DNA of 64,000 nt from Acidobacteria bacterium Mor1 (GCA_001664505.1 CP011806.1:1239537-1303536); one strand, 5' to 3'. Shown: positions 1-8,266, counted from the stretch's first letter. Notes: a model not told the origin generated them from the sequence alone. Translations and numbers: made by a program.

Positions 1-292
1 GGCAGATCTGTGACGACTCGCGACTGCTCAACAGACCGAAGCGAATGATCGAGTCGAGATCTCCTCCGGACTCGATGTGGTTCGCGGCGGAGCCGTGACA
101 GGATTCACAGCCCGCCTCGGGGAAATCCGACGCCGAACCGTGCCCCGTATGCAACCAGTTCTCGGCGACCGGCTCGTGACAGGCGACGCAACTCTCGTCT
201 CCCGCGTACTCCCCTTCGGCAGCCGCGGGGATCCATGCGGCGGCGAAGAAGACTACGAGCCCGATCCACGTGACCAACCCGCGGTGTCCCAT
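1..292 (-). CDS. Multihaem c-type cytochrome, N-terminal part
   Basis: The gene begins at an ATG at 292 and runs off the left edge, so only about 97 residues are visible. They show a signal peptide (MGHRGLVTWIGLVVFFAAAW, then AAA cleavage-like residues) followed by two CxxCH haem sites, CVACH and CESCH, in the spacing seen in DmsE/decahaem-type periplasmic cytochromes. The visible part ends in a cysteine, so a third haem motif probably straddles the edge. It would be an exported electron carrier; the partner is outside the window. It lies 140 bp downstream of, and on the same strand as, a monohaem cytochrome and may be co-transcribed with it. The haem motifs are seen; the DmsE-like assignment is inferred. 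Confidence 0.8.
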   Translation of the reverse strand, partial: MGHRGLVTWIGLVVFFAAAWIPAAAEGEYAGDESCVACHEPVAENWLHTGHGSASDFPEAGCESCHGSAANHIESGGDLDSIIRFGLLSSRESSQIC

Positions 293-432
293 GGTGTCCC
301 CCTCTCGACTCGGATCGTTCCGGTGAGCGATGTCCGAGGAGATAGAAACACCGAGAGCCGTCGCGACACAAGGCCGCGAGCGGACCGATCGGGTTCACAA
401 TTGGCGGCGCGGCGCCCTTTTGAAGTGCGGGA

Positions 433-789
433 CTACGGTTGCGCTTCGAGCCAGGTGACGATCTTCCGTAGTTCGTCTTCCTTACCCTCGAATGCCTTGA
501 CGTGCTTCTTGCCGTCGAGGTCCGCTTCTTTCCGCAGGTAGCGTTCGAGCCACCCTTCCTCGTACTCGGCGGCGAGTCCCTTGAGGTCCGGCCCGGTCAT
601 CTTTCCCTTCATCTTGGCCTCGATACCGGCCGAGGAGACGGCGTGGCAGAGGTTGCATTTGGCGGCGATGAAGGCGGTTTCACCGGGATCGCGCTCGGCG
701 GCGACGACGGTCTGATGAGGCACGGCGAGTTGCGCGACGATCAACGCCGTCGCGATCAGGATGAATGCGGCTGCCAGTACTCTCTTCAT
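433..789 (-). CDS. Small class I c-type cytochrome
   Basis: A 118-residue protein with an N-terminal signal or anchor helix (about residues 3-24) and one haem-binding motif CNLCH near residue 48. Methionines after a KMKGKMTGP stretch are candidate axial ligands. The size and the C-terminal helix (DELRKIVTWLEAQ) are typical of monohaem cytochrome c domains. The start is supported by a strong AGGAGGTG Shine-Dalgarno site 6 bases before the ATG. It is probably a periplasmic or membrane-anchored electron carrier serving the multihaem cytochrome downstream. The haem motif is seen; the redox partner is unknown. Confidence 0.85.
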   Translation of the reverse strand: MKRVLAAAFILIATALIVAQLAVPHQTVVAAERDPGETAFIAAKCNLCHAVSSAGIEAKMKGKMTGPDLKGLAAEYEEGWLERYLRKEADLDGKKHVKAFEGKEDELRKIVTWLEAQP

Positions 790-879
790 CGGATCACCTC
801 CTGAAGAGGACTGTAGCAGTCGGCGGAGCCGCGAAAGCGGACTCGATCGCTCGTCAATGGAGCCCGCCCGCCGGGCGGG

Positions 880-3105
880 TCAACCGGCGGCGATGCGCCA
901 GATCTGGGCCACCAGAAAGCAGAGCACGAAACCCATGACCAGCGGCAGGAGCGCAGAGACCGCGGTCCAGCGAGCGCTCTTGGTCTCCTTCCAGATCGTA
1001 TAGATCGTGGTCGAGCAGGGGTTGTGCACGAGGCTGAACAACATCAGGTTCACGCCCATCAGCAGCGTCCAGCCGCCGTCGCGCAGCACGCCCCCCATGG
1101 CGCTTACGCTGTCGAGTTCGAACATCACCCCGGCGCCCTCTCCCACGTCACTCATCCCCGAGGTCAACACCGTGAGCATCAGGACGGTGGGGATCACGAT
1201 CTCGTTGGCCGGGATGGCCAAGACGTAGGCCACCAGGATCACGCCGCTGAGTCCGATCAACATCCCGAAGGGGTCGAGGCTCTGAACCAGATGTTGGGCC
1301 AGGGAAGCGTCGCCGGCATGGACGTTGGACAGCGTCCAGATCAGGGCGCCGGCGGGGATGGCGAACAGCACCGCCCGGCCCAGAACGATCAAGGTGCGAT
1401 CGATCAGCGAGGTGTAGAGGGTCTGCAGCAGGCGCGGCGGCCGGTACGGCGGCAGCTCCAGACTGAAGGTCGACACCTCGCCGCGCAGCACCGTGCGTGA
1501 CAGTCCCCAGGAAACCAGGAAGGTCAACAGGATCCCCAGCACGGCGACGGAGACCACCGCCGCGGCCGAGACGAACCCCGCCAGGTACGGAGGCGCCAGG
1601 GAACCGATGAAGATCGTGGCGATCATGATCTGCGTCGGCCAGCGGCCGTTGCACAGGGCGAAGTTGTTGGTGATGATCGCGATCAGGCGCTCCCGCGGGC
1701 TGTCGATGATGCGGGTCGCGACCACCCCGGCGGCGTTGCAGCCGAAGCCCATCGCCATGGTCAACGCCTGGCGGCCGTGGGCCCCGACCCGCTGGAACAT
1801 CTTGTCCAGGTTGAAGGCGACCCTGGGTAGGTAGCCGAGATCCTCGAGCAGGGTGAAGATCGGGAAGAAGATCGCCATCGGCGGCAGCATCACCGCGATG
1901 ACCCACGCGGTACCGAGGTAGATCCCGTCGAGCAGCAGGCCGTCGAGCCACCAGGGCAAACCGGCCGAGGCGGACAGCCCCTTGAGGAAGGGGTGGATCG
2001 TGTCGAGCAGCAGCGTGGCCAGCATGCTCGACGGCACGTTGGCGCCGGCGATGGTGGCCCAGAAGACCACCGCCAGCATCAACAGCATCAGCGGGAAGCC
2101 GAAGATCCGGCTGGTGATCAGCCGGTCGATCATCTGCTCGAAGTGCAGCGCCCGGGTACGCCCCTCGCGGGCGCTGACCCGGTCGGCGATACGCGCCGCC
2201 TCGGCGTAGATCGTCTCGACCAGCGCCTGGTGCGAGCCGGAACCGATCTGCCAGCGCAGCCGCGAGGCCTCGTCGAGCAGGGTCCCCGCCGCGTCGGCGG
2301 GTGCTTCGCCGCCGGCCTCGGCTGCATCCGGCGGACGTAGCCCCGCGAGTTCGCCGCCGCGCACCGCCTCGACGATCCGCTCGTCTCCGTCCAGAAGCCG
2401 GAGCGCGATCCACTGGGCGTTGGGCAAACCGGGCGCGGCCACCGCCACCAACTCCGACAAACGCTCCACCGCGCGGCGTAGCGGGCGCGGCCGGCCGCCG
2501 ACCCGGCGCGGGCGGCAGACGAACTCACCGCTGGCGACCTGCGCGATGGCCTGATTCAGCTCCTGCAGGCCCTGGCCGAAGCGGGCCGAGGTGGCCACCA
2601 CCGGGACGCCGAGTTCGCGGGACAGGCTGCGCACGTCGATCTCGATGCCGTGACGCCGCGCCTCGTCCATCAGGTTGAGGCAGACCACCGCGCGATCGGT
2701 GATTTCCAACACCTGGAGCGCCAGGTTGAGGTTGCGCTCGAGCCGGGTGGCGTCGACGACGATGACCGTGACGTCGGGACTGCCGAACAGGATGAAGTCC
2801 CGTGCGATCTCCTCGTCGTAGGACGAAGAAAGCAACGAGTAGGTTCCGGGCAGGTCGATCAGTTTGAAGCGGGAGTCCCCGAACTCGAAGCCGCCTTCGG
2901 CCCGGGTCACCGTCTTGCCCGGCCAGTTGCCGGTGTGCTGCCGCAACCCGGTCAGCGCGTTGAACACGGTGCTCTTGCCGGTGTTGGGGTTGCCGGCCAG
3001 GGCGACGACGTAGTCCCAGCTGTCCATCTCGACACCGAGACGAACCAGATGCGCCCGGTTGTGAGCGGGACAGCTCGCGCAGTTTTCGGGACTGGGTGCG
3101 CTCAC
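880..3105 (-). CDS. feoB: Ferrous iron transporter FeoB
   Basis: A 741-residue inner-membrane Fe(II) transporter. The N-terminal G domain has G1 GNPNTGKST (residues 38-46), G3 DLPGT (about 84-88) and G4 NLMD (about 144-147). It is followed by a linker and a membrane domain with two Gate-type regions (about 330-741). The first residues hold a CxxC pair (CASC, residues 9-12) not needed by all FeoB proteins. The start is GTG, and its GTGA overlaps the stop of the upstream DtxR/FeoA gene by 4 bp, which implies translational coupling. No separate feoA is present; FeoA domains sit in the upstream fusion protein. Length and motifs are normal for the family. Confidence 0.97.
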   Translation of the reverse strand: MSAPSPENCASCPAHNRAHLVRLGVEMDSWDYVVALAGNPNTGKSTVFNALTGLRQHTGNWPGKTVTRAEGGFEFGDSRFKLIDLPGTYSLLSSSYDEEIARDFILFGSPDVTVIVVDATRLERNLNLALQVLEITDRAVVCLNLMDEARRHGIEIDVRSLSRELGVPVVATSARFGQGLQELNQAIAQVASGEFVCRPRRVGGRPRPLRRAVERLSELVAVAAPGLPNAQWIALRLLDGDERIVEAVRGGELAGLRPPDAAEAGGEAPADAAGTLLDEASRLRWQIGSGSHQALVETIYAEAARIADRVSAREGRTRALHFEQMIDRLITSRIFGFPLMLLMLAVVFWATIAGANVPSSMLATLLLDTIHPFLKGLSASAGLPWWLDGLLLDGIYLGTAWVIAVMLPPMAIFFPIFTLLEDLGYLPRVAFNLDKMFQRVGAHGRQALTMAMGFGCNAAGVVATRIIDSPRERLIAIITNNFALCNGRWPTQIMIATIFIGSLAPPYLAGFVSAAAVVSVAVLGILLTFLVSWGLSRTVLRGEVSTFSLELPPYRPPRLLQTLYTSLIDRTLIVLGRAVLFAIPAGALIWTLSNVHAGDASLAQHLVQSLDPFGMLIGLSGVILVAYVLAIPANEIVIPTVLMLTVLTSGMSDVGEGAGVMFELDSVSAMGGVLRDGGWTLLMGVNLMLFSLVHNPCSTTIYTIWKETKSARWTAVSALLPLVMGFVLCFLVAQIWRIAAG

Positions 3106-4121
3106 GCCACCCTCCGTTCGATACGGACCATGTCCGCCTGGGCCTGACGCAAGGCGATCAGTGCGCCCCGCACCCGGAAGGCGATCGGATCGCCGCCGGG
3201 TCCGGTCAACTCACGCTCGACGACGGTGCCGGGAACGAAACCGAGGTCGAGCAGCCGCCTGCGTTCGATGGCGCGGCAGGACGCGGCCAGGCCGACCACC
3301 CGGGCGCTCTCGCCTCCTTCGAGCTCGGAGAGGCGGTCACTGGCAACGGGCTCGGTCTCGCCGGCGCCTTGAACCACCCAGAGGTTCGCGGCCAGCACCG
3401 GGGTCAGTTCGAGCAGACGGCCGCCGGCGTCGACTCGGATGTAGCGGCCGGTGCTGTCGAGCATGCGCAGCACCTGCCCCGGATGCAGACCGAGCGAGGT
3501 CAATTCGGCGTAGACCGCCTCGGGCTCATCCTCGACGTGAACCACCTCGGCGATGCCGTCGCCGTCGTAGTCGGTCAGCGGCACGCCGCGCCGTGGCGCG
3601 AGTTCACCGCTGGAGGTCGGGATCGGGTCGCCGTGGGGGTCGTAGCGGGGATGGCCCATGCGGGCGGCCATGGCGTCCGCCTCCCGCGGGGTGGTCTGGT
3701 GCTCCCGCCGCTCGGCTTCCTTGTGCCACAGGGACGGCGGCAGGCCGGTCTCGTCGGAAAAATAGCGTTCCCAGAGCCGATGGCTGCGAATGATCCGCCG
3801 GGCGTAGGCCCGCCCCTCGTCGGTCAGGCTGAATACGCCGCCGGACCCCGAGGCCAGCGCCATCCGCTCGAGCCGGGAGAGCAACTCCCCGGCCCGGCGC
3901 CCATGGATCTCGAGGGCCCCCGAGAGGCTGTTCATCGTCGCCGGATGGCCCCGGTACTCACAGTCGTGGAGGTGCTTGAGGGCGTCCTCGACCAGCACCC
4001 GCTCGTTGAGCCGCAGGCGGCGGCCCAGGGAGGCGAGCATGCCCCGCCCCGGCCACAGGGCCAGGATGGTGAGCAATGCGAGGCCCCCGGCGACCGCCAG
4101 TGCCCAGACCGGATCGACCAT
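3102..4121 (-). CDS. Membrane-anchored DtxR-type regulator with two FeoA domains
   Basis: A 339-residue protein. It begins with a transmembrane helix (about residues 5-24), then a DtxR/MntR winged helix (about 38-105) and a metal-binding/dimerisation region with the family HRLWERYF signature and several His/Glu residues (about 105-150). Two SH3-like FeoA domains follow (about 185-260 and 268-339). The ATG at 4121 was chosen over an upstream in-frame start because a GGAGGAAAAA ribosome site precedes it and the extra 62 residues run through the promoter region. It probably senses Fe(II) or Mn(II), represses its own operon, and supplies the FeoA function to FeoB. The membrane anchor is unusual for a DNA-binding repressor. 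Confidence 0.85.
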   Translation of the reverse strand: MVDPVWALAVAGGLALLTILALWPGRGMLASLGRRLRLNERVLVEDALKHLHDCEYRGHPATMNSLSGALEIHGRRAGELLSRLERMALASGSGGVFSLTDEGRAYARRIIRSHRLWERYFSDETGLPPSLWHKEAERREHQTTPREADAMAARMGHPRYDPHGDPIPTSSGELAPRRGVPLTDYDGDGIAEVVHVEDEPEAVYAELTSLGLHPGQVLRMLDSTGRYIRVDAGGRLLELTPVLAANLWVVQGAGETEPVASDRLSELEGGESARVVGLAASCRAIERRRLLDLGFVPGTVVERELTGPGGDPIAFRVRGALIALRQAQADMVRIERRVA

Positions 4122-4149
4122 GTTCGCTTTTTCCTCCGGAACCGACCGA

Positions 4150-4167
4150 TTTTTGATTAACCAAAAA
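4150..4167. promoter_or_regulatory. Palindromic operator upstream of the feo operon and ferritin
   Basis: An 18-bp near-perfect inverted repeat, tttttgattaaccaaaaa (16 of 18 positions symmetric), lies between the divergent DtxR/FeoA and ferritin genes. It is AT-rich within GC-rich DNA and is 29 bp upstream of the regulator start. Its TTAA-type centre recalls DtxR-family operators. An AT-rich TATTAT sequence on the minus strand just upstream could be the -10 element. Binding by the adjacent DtxR-type protein is inferred. Confidence 0.55.
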
Positions 4168-4305
4168 CCAGGATCTACGATAATACAACCGCCCCGGTTT
4201 GCAAGCCTTCTGCGCCCCGGCCATTGCCCCGGCTCGCGGCCCTGTCTATCCTCCCCGGGGTCGGGACGTCCCCGACGGGAACACGCGCACACGGAGAAAA
4301 ACGCC

Positions 4306-4830
4306 ATGCCTCAGCTTTCGCCGCGGCTCTGCGAAGCGATCAACGAACAGATCAAGAACGAGATCTCCTCCGCCTACCTCTACCTGGCGATGTCGACCGA
4401 ATGCTCGGCCCGCAGCCTCAACGGCGCCGCCCACTGGCTCCGCCGCCAGTGGGATGAGGAACTGGCCCACGCGACCAAGCTGATCGACTACATGGACGAG
4501 CGGGGGGTCAAATCGGAGTTCCAGTCGATCCCTGCGCCCGAGTTCAAGTTCGAAGGGCTGCTGGCGCTGTTCGAGCAGGCCCTGGCCCACGAACAGAAGG
4601 TGACCCTCTCGATCAACGGTCTGATGGAGAAGGCGATCCAGGAACAGGATCACGCCGCCCAGATCTTCCTGCAGTGGTTCGTCACCGAACAGATCGAGGA
4701 AGAGAACAGCACCGAAGAGGTCGTCGAGATGCTGCGGCTCGCCGGCGACGACGGCTCGGCGCTACTGATCATCGACCAGCGCCTGGGCGCACGCACCGCG
4801 GAAGCCAACGCCGAAGAAGCCGAAGCCTAG
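4306..4830 (+). CDS. ftnA: Ferritin (non-haem)
   Basis: A 174-residue ferritin. The four-helix core carries the ferroxidase signature: a helix-A glutamate (KNEISSAYLY) and the helix-B ExxH motif (DEELAHA), with further acidic residues in EQIEEEN. It oxidises Fe(II) and stores Fe(III) in a 24-mer cytoplasmic shell. The ATG at 4306 follows an ACGGAG ribosome site; an in-frame upstream extension would run through the promoter and is rejected. It is divergent from the iron-uptake operon across 184 bp that hold a palindromic operator, so uptake and storage may share a regulator. Two GC hairpins follow the stop. Confidence 0.95.
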   Translation: MPQLSPRLCEAINEQIKNEISSAYLYLAMSTECSARSLNGAAHWLRRQWDEELAHATKLIDYMDERGVKSEFQSIPAPEFKFEGLLALFEQALAHEQKVTLSINGLMEKAIQEQDHAAQIFLQWFVTEQIEEENSTEEVVEMLRLAGDDGSALLIIDQRLGARTAEANAEEAEA

Positions 4831-4838
4831 AGAGCCCT

Positions 4839-4920
4839 GGTCCCTGCCGGGACCTCAGCTCCCGAACGGGACATTCAGACAGGACCGCCCCGGTGGGCTA
4901 TGCCCCTCCCGGTGCGGTCC
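4839..4920 (+). terminator. Two GC-rich hairpins after ferritin
   Basis: Directly after the ferritin stop there is a perfect 6-bp stem, GGTCCC/GGGACC, with a 4-base loop (4839-4854). A larger hairpin with GGACCGC/GCGGTCC outer arms follows (4882-4920). Neither is followed by a T tract, so this is a possible but weak terminator of ferritin transcription. Confidence 0.35.
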
Positions 4921-5036
4921 CCCGCGCAGTACCATGATCTGCGCGACCCCCGTCAGGCAAACCCGCCGGCGGGGCGAGACGCGCGGCCCGGTCACGGAGG
5001 GCCGCCCCTCCGTCGAACCGGAATGGAGGTGCGGTC

Positions 5037-5495
5037 ATGAAAACTCCCAAGAAGATCCTGCTCACCACGGATTTCTCCGATTGCTCCCGGGAGGCCTTCG
5101 ACGCCGCGAAATCGCTGGCGGAGAAGTTCGACGCCGAGATCCTGCTGCTCTACGTCGACGATGACCGGCTGCCACCGCTGGTCGGTGAGTTCCCGACCCA
5201 GGGGGACCAACTGGCCGAGATCGTGCTCAGCCACCGCAGGCGGGCCTCCGCCGAGCTGGTCAAACTGGCCGGCGCATTGGCCGGCACGGTCAAGGTCAAG
5301 GAGCAGATGCTCTGCGGCACGCCCCATCGCGAGATCGTGCGTTGCGCCGAGGAGGAAGGGGTCGACCTGATCGTGATGGCAACCCACGGACGAGGCTTCC
5401 TGGCCCACGCCCTGCTGGGTTCCACCGTCGAACGGGTGCTGCGCCACGCTCCTTGCCCGGTGCTCTCGGTGCGCGCACACGCGGCAGCGGCCTAG
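5037..5495 (+). CDS. Universal stress protein UspA family
   Basis: A 152-residue single-domain UspA protein. It starts with KKILLTTDFSD, carries LIVMATHGRG, and has the ATP-type phosphate loop HGRGFLAHALLGST (GxxG-like, then GST). It ends with the usual CPVLSVR strand. The ATG is preceded by a TGGAGGTG ribosome site. Members of this class bind ATP and accumulate under stress; the target is unknown. It stands alone between ferritin and a secreted protein on the other strand. Confidence 0.93.
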   Translation: MKTPKKILLTTDFSDCSREAFDAAKSLAEKFDAEILLLYVDDDRLPPLVGEFPTQGDQLAEIVLSHRRRASAELVKLAGALAGTVKVKEQMLCGTPHREIVRCAEEEGVDLIVMATHGRGFLAHALLGSTVERVLRHAPCPVLSVRAHAAAA

Positions 5496-5530
5496 CCTCC
5501 AGCCGCAGCGCCGTTCGAAGCGGCTGAACG

Positions 5531-5571
5531 AAAAAGAGCCGGCGCCAGGCAAGATTGCCCAGCGCCGGCTC
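5531..5571 (-). terminator. Rho-independent terminator of the FnIII/IPT gene
   Basis: On the minus strand, a 10-bp perfect stem GAGCCGGCGC/GCGCCGGCTC extends inward by 7 more pairs (two G-T) around a 2-base loop and is followed by TTTTT. It lies 22 bp after the stop of the gene ending at 5593. This is the clearest intrinsic terminator in the window. Confidence 0.85.
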
Positions 5572-5592
5572 AGGCCGGGGGGTGTCGAGTTG

Positions 5593-6201
5593 TTACTGTG
5601 CCTGGAGTCCGCTGGGCGGATCGGGCACACCGGCGGAGGGTTCGACGACGGAGAAGACTCCGGCACCGGAACCCGCCACACCGTTGGGGTTCGTGACGGT
5701 CACACTGCGGTTGTTGGCCGCGGCGCCGCCGGCGATGGTGATGTTGGCCGTGATCTGCCCGCAGGCATTTCGGGTGACGCTGTTGACGGTGATCCCGCTA
5801 CCGCCGAACTGCACACCGGCTCCGTTCTGGTAGTTGGTGCCGGTGATCACCACGTTCAGAGTCTGCCCCTGCTCGCCCGAAGAGGGACTTGCCTGGGACA
5901 CGACCGGCCGCGGCCAGCTCTGGATCTCATTGGAGAATCCGGATTCGCCCGCCGCGTTGGACGCGGTCACGGCGAAGTAGTAGTTGGTGCAGTCCTGCAG
6001 CGTACTGATCGACGTCTGCAGTGAGTTTCCAGCGTTCTGGTTACTCGTGTAGTTGCCCGACTGAGTGCCCCAGTAAGCCCGGTAACTGGTGGCATCCGCC
6101 GAAGCATCCCATAACAGCGTGATGTCGCCGGCCGACACGGAGCCGACCGTCAGACATACAGCGCACAACACCCCGGCCGCGTTCCGTAGCAAGTTCGACA
6201 T
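5593..6201 (-). CDS. Secreted fibronectin type III / IPT-TIG protein
   Basis: A 202-residue exported protein. After a signal peptide (cleavage near SVSAG, about residue 26), an FnIII-like domain (about 27-115) has the pattern ITLLWDASADATSYRAYWG and ends in YYFAVTASNAAGESGFSNE. An IPT/TIG domain follows (about 120-195), starting VVSQASPSSGEQGQTLNVVI and closing VTVTNPNGVAG. The ATG at 6201 has an excellent GAGGAGGAGG ribosome site. Such two-domain proteins are usually surface or periplasmic adhesion or binding modules with no enzyme activity. It ends at a strong terminator and is monocistronic. The ligand is unknown. Confidence 0.85.
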   Translation of the reverse strand: MSNLLRNAAGVLCAVCLTVGSVSAGDITLLWDASADATSYRAYWGTQSGNYTSNQNAGNSLQTSISTLQDCTNYYFAVTASNAAGESGFSNEIQSWPRPVVSQASPSSGEQGQTLNVVITGTNYQNGAGVQFGGSGITVNSVTRNACGQITANITIAGGAAANNRSVTVTNPNGVAGSGAGVFSVVEPSAGVPDPPSGLQAQ

Positions 6202-6524
6202 GACCTCCTCCTCGTTGCGTGTCGAATCGCGGTCCGCCCCCATGGATTGCCGGTTTCGTGCCAACGCGCAGACGAACAGGTTGCGCTCGCGACCCGGGCC
6301 GCTAAGTCACGCACCTTTCAGCACTTGGAGAAACCTGCGACAGCAGGTGACGATCGGGTTACGCCGGCGTAATCGAGGACTTCCGGTAATTGTGGGAGTC
6401 CCGGTTACGGAGTCGTGGAGAAATTGCGGGTGAGATTGGGGCGGGTGGGAATTGGGCGGGCGGGGTTTGGCCCTACAGGAGCCGGACGGCCTGCCTGGGC
6501 TGCGGGAACGCGGATAGGGAGGAC
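6202..6524. other. Intergenic region, no gene recognised
   Basis: About 320 bp upstream of the FnIII/IPT gene. No convincing ORF is seen. A small perfect hairpin, ACCTGC/GCAGGT around a GACA loop, sits at 6333-6348. The minus strand has a few riboswitch-like words (GCAACC, CACGAAACC), but they do not make a convincing fold. It probably holds the promoter and 5' leader of the gene starting at 6201. Confidence 0.5.
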
Positions 6525-6551
6525 CCGGGGGAGGCACATACCCTCCCCCGG
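6525..6551 (-). terminator. Hairpin after yegP
   Basis: A perfect 10-bp inverted repeat, CCGGGGGAGG/CCTCCCCCGG, with a 7-base loop begins 14 bp beyond the yegP stop. There is no T tract, so it may be a weak terminator or an mRNA 3'-end stabiliser. Confidence 0.45.
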
Positions 6552-6565
6552 CAATTGCCTGTCGA

Positions 6566-6895
6566 TCAGGTCAGGTCGGAGAGCTTGGCGCCCTTGGCGT
6601 TCTTGATCACCGAGTTGATGCCGTTGTTGCGGCCGGAGGTCGAAGCGTACATCTCGCTGCGCCCGATGACCTCGCCGTTGCCGGCCTTCAGCCTGAAGTA
6701 GGGCTGGCCGTTCTTCGCCGTCAGGCGCTCGAACATCTTGTCCTTGGCGTTGCTCTTTACCGACTTGATGCCGTTCTCGGCACTCGCCTTGGTCTTGTAG
6801 CGCTCGCTGGTCAGGATTACCTGGCCGTTGCTCGCCTTGAGGTTGAACATGAACTGGCCGCCTTTGCTCTTCTTCAGCTCGAACTTACCCGGCAT
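6566..6895 (-). CDS. yegP: YegP family protein (two DUF1508 repeats)
   Basis: A 109-residue protein made of two tandem DUF1508 units (about residues 5-55 and 60-108). Each has the pattern GK/GQ-F-L-A-NGQVI-S-Y-----NGI-SV--NA. Known YegP structures are small symmetric alpha/beta folds of unknown function. The ATG at 6895 is preceded by AAAGGAG; an in-frame start 7 codons upstream would put the ribosome site inside the gene. The gene is alone between a hairpin and the tRNA-Ala gene. Confidence 0.9.
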   Translation of the reverse strand: MPGKFELKKSKGGQFMFNLKASNGQVILTSERYKTKASAENGIKSVKSNAKDKMFERLTAKNGQPYFRLKAGNGEVIGRSEMYASTSGRNNGINSVIKNAKGAKLSDLT

Positions 6896-7142
6896 GACAA
6901 CTCCTTTCCCCTTCATGGGGTTGCGACGGGATCATAACCCGAGGCGGGGGTTGGAACAAAAAGACGGTCGGCACAAAAAGGAGAGAGAGCCTGACGCGGC
7001 CCTCCGACGCTCGCTACGCGAGCATTGGAGGGCACCATCCTTCGCGCGCACCAGCGTAGTGCACGGGTTATTGTGCACGGGTTACGGAAGTGGCTGTTTG
7101 AGGGATGGCCTGTCATCCGAAGCGCCAGAAGGGCGCGAAGGA

Positions 7143-7218
7143 TGGTGGAGCTGAGGGGGATCGAACCCCTGACCTCGTGACTGCCAGTCACGCGCTCTCC
7201 CAGCTGAGCTACAGCCCC
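7143..7218 (-). tRNA. tRNA-Ala(GGC)
   Basis: A 76-base tRNA with encoded CCA. The acceptor GGGGCTG pairs with CAGCTCC (one G-T). The D-arm is GCTCAGCTGGGAGAGC, and the anticodon stem-loop CGTGA-CTGGCAG-TCACG reads GGC. The T-arm is CAGGGGTTCGATCCCCCTC-like with the standard TTCGA. Its 5' half (7180-7219) is duplicated at 12559-12598, which marks it as the integration target of the element between them. Confidence 0.97.
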
Positions 7219-7219
7219 A
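7180..7219 (-). repeat. att direct repeat, tRNA-Ala copy
   Basis: A 40-bp segment covering the anticodon loop through the 5' end of tRNA-Ala. It is identical base for base to 12559-12598. It is one of the two junctions of the integrated element. Confidence 0.85.
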
Positions 7220-7244
7220 AAGTGCTCTGGAGAAAAGCTTTGGG

Positions 7245-7273
7245 AACTTAGCAAGGCTTGGGGAGCAAGTCAA
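7245..7273 (-). promoter_or_regulatory. Element-borne promoter driving tRNA-Ala
   Basis: On the minus strand, TTGACT (7268-7273) and TAAGTT (7245-7250) are separated by exactly 17 bp. The predicted start is about 20 bp before the mature tRNA 5' end. The original chromosomal promoter appears to be the TTGACC/CAGAAT pair now stranded at 12618-12646, so this one came in with the element. Confidence 0.55.
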
Positions 7274-7970
7274 CTCAAGTCGCTCAATTTGAACCCTTCT
7301 ACGGAGAATCTCTGACATCAGCTATCGGAAGGCCGAAAGCGGAATTCTTACCAATATCTCAGTGTTTGTGGCTCCCAGCCTTCCAGGGCTGGACCATCAC
7401 CCCGATCCAGGAAGAGGACATTGAACGGGTACTTGATTCAAACGTGGCCAAGAAGGATCTCAAGCCCGCTTCTCGGAACAACATGCTCCGGCAACTCTCC
7501 GGGTTCTTCAGCTACGCATTGAAGCGTAGGTGGATCAAAGAGAACCCCACCCAGCACATTCCCCTTCTCAAGGTCAGGAACCACCGAACCAGATGGCTGA
7601 GACCCCATGACGTTGGAGCCATCCTCAGGCACTGTGATCCTGGCTACGGGATCTGGTGCTGTTCTCAGTGAAGACGGGGTGCCGCCTCAGTGAAACCACC
7701 AGCATCACCCCAGAAGATGTCCATGAGGATCACATCATCCTCAGAGATACCAAGAACGGCTCCGTGAGAGCCATTCCCCTGGTGGGTGACGTTCACTCCC
7801 TGATTCGTCGAGGGCTCCTCACAGGCTCACACAGGCTCTTCTCAGGTCCGAGGAGTGGGAACCGCAAGGCATCCATCAGACGGTGGTCTGGGAGGCTGTA
7901 GAGACAGCTGGCCTCCAATACGGTGAAGCCTCAGATCAAATTACTTGGCACTCCCTGAGACCACTAAATG
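7258..7970 (+). pseudogene. Degenerate tyrosine recombinase (integrase)
   Basis: Frame 1 (7258-7671) has a core-binding domain (EEDIERVLDSNV, SRNNMLRQLSGFFSYALKRR). After a frameshift near 7650 the catalytic domain continues as TGCRLSETTSITPEDV, the box I arginine region. A second shift near 7870 leads to WEAVETAGLQ and then ITWHSLR, the HxxR-type box II. The sequence then loses similarity, and no tyrosine box is found. It lies immediately beside the tRNA-Ala junction, as expected for the element's own integrase. At least two frameshifts and loss of the nucleophile make it inactive. Confidence 0.8.
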
Positions 7971-8208
7971 GAGACTGGTTGCCAGCAACAAACTTCAGGC
8001 GGCCAGTAGGGTCAAGCAAATCCATAGTGTCGATGAGATCAAGCAGTGGGCTAGTGACTTCAAGAATCTAGGCGAAGGGGCTTTTCTGAAGAAGTACAAG
8101 ATGAAGGGGGCCGCCAGGAAGGCCCGCGCCAAGACCACCGATGACCATTACCAACATCATCACCGAACTGGAGACCGAACGGGACCTGCTTCAGGCACAG
8201 ATTATTGA
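7945..8208 (+). CDS. Hypothetical basic protein, possible remnant
   Basis: An 87-codon ORF overlapping the tail of the broken integrase in another frame. The middle part (VDEIKQWASDFKNLGEGAFL, then KKYKMKGAARKARAKT) has protein-like composition with a basic end. The last 20 codons (HHHRTGD-type) look non-native, suggesting frame damage. No family is recognised. It could be the relic of an element gene. Confidence 0.25.
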   Translation: MALPETTKWRLVASNKLQAASRVKQIHSVDEIKQWASDFKNLGEGAFLKKYKMKGAARKARAKTTDDHYQHHHRTGDRTGPASGTDY

Positions 8209-8266
8209 CATAAAGGAGAAGATAGCAAAGAACGAGAAGGCCCTGGAAGCCCTCAAGGAATCCTGA
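8141..8266 (+). CDS. Putative 41-residue coiled-coil peptide
   Basis: ATG at 8141 to TGA at 8266. The sequence is almost all helix-forming and charged (ITELETERDLLQAQ, IKEKIAKNEKALEALKES) with leucine/isoleucine heptads, which is unusual for random sequence. No clear Shine-Dalgarno site is seen. It overlaps the previous ORF in another frame. The function is unknown; it may be a small phage-type accessory protein or the tail of a decayed gene. Confidence 0.3.
   Translation: MTITNIITELETERDLLQAQIIDIKEKIAKNEKALEALKES

Noticed and set aside
6201..6300. Possible cyclic-dinucleotide (GEMM-type) riboswitch before the FnIII/IPT gene
   Set aside because: The minus strand has GCAACC and GGCACGAAACC words in a suggestive order, but the paired elements and the conserved GCAAA core do not fit the consensus.
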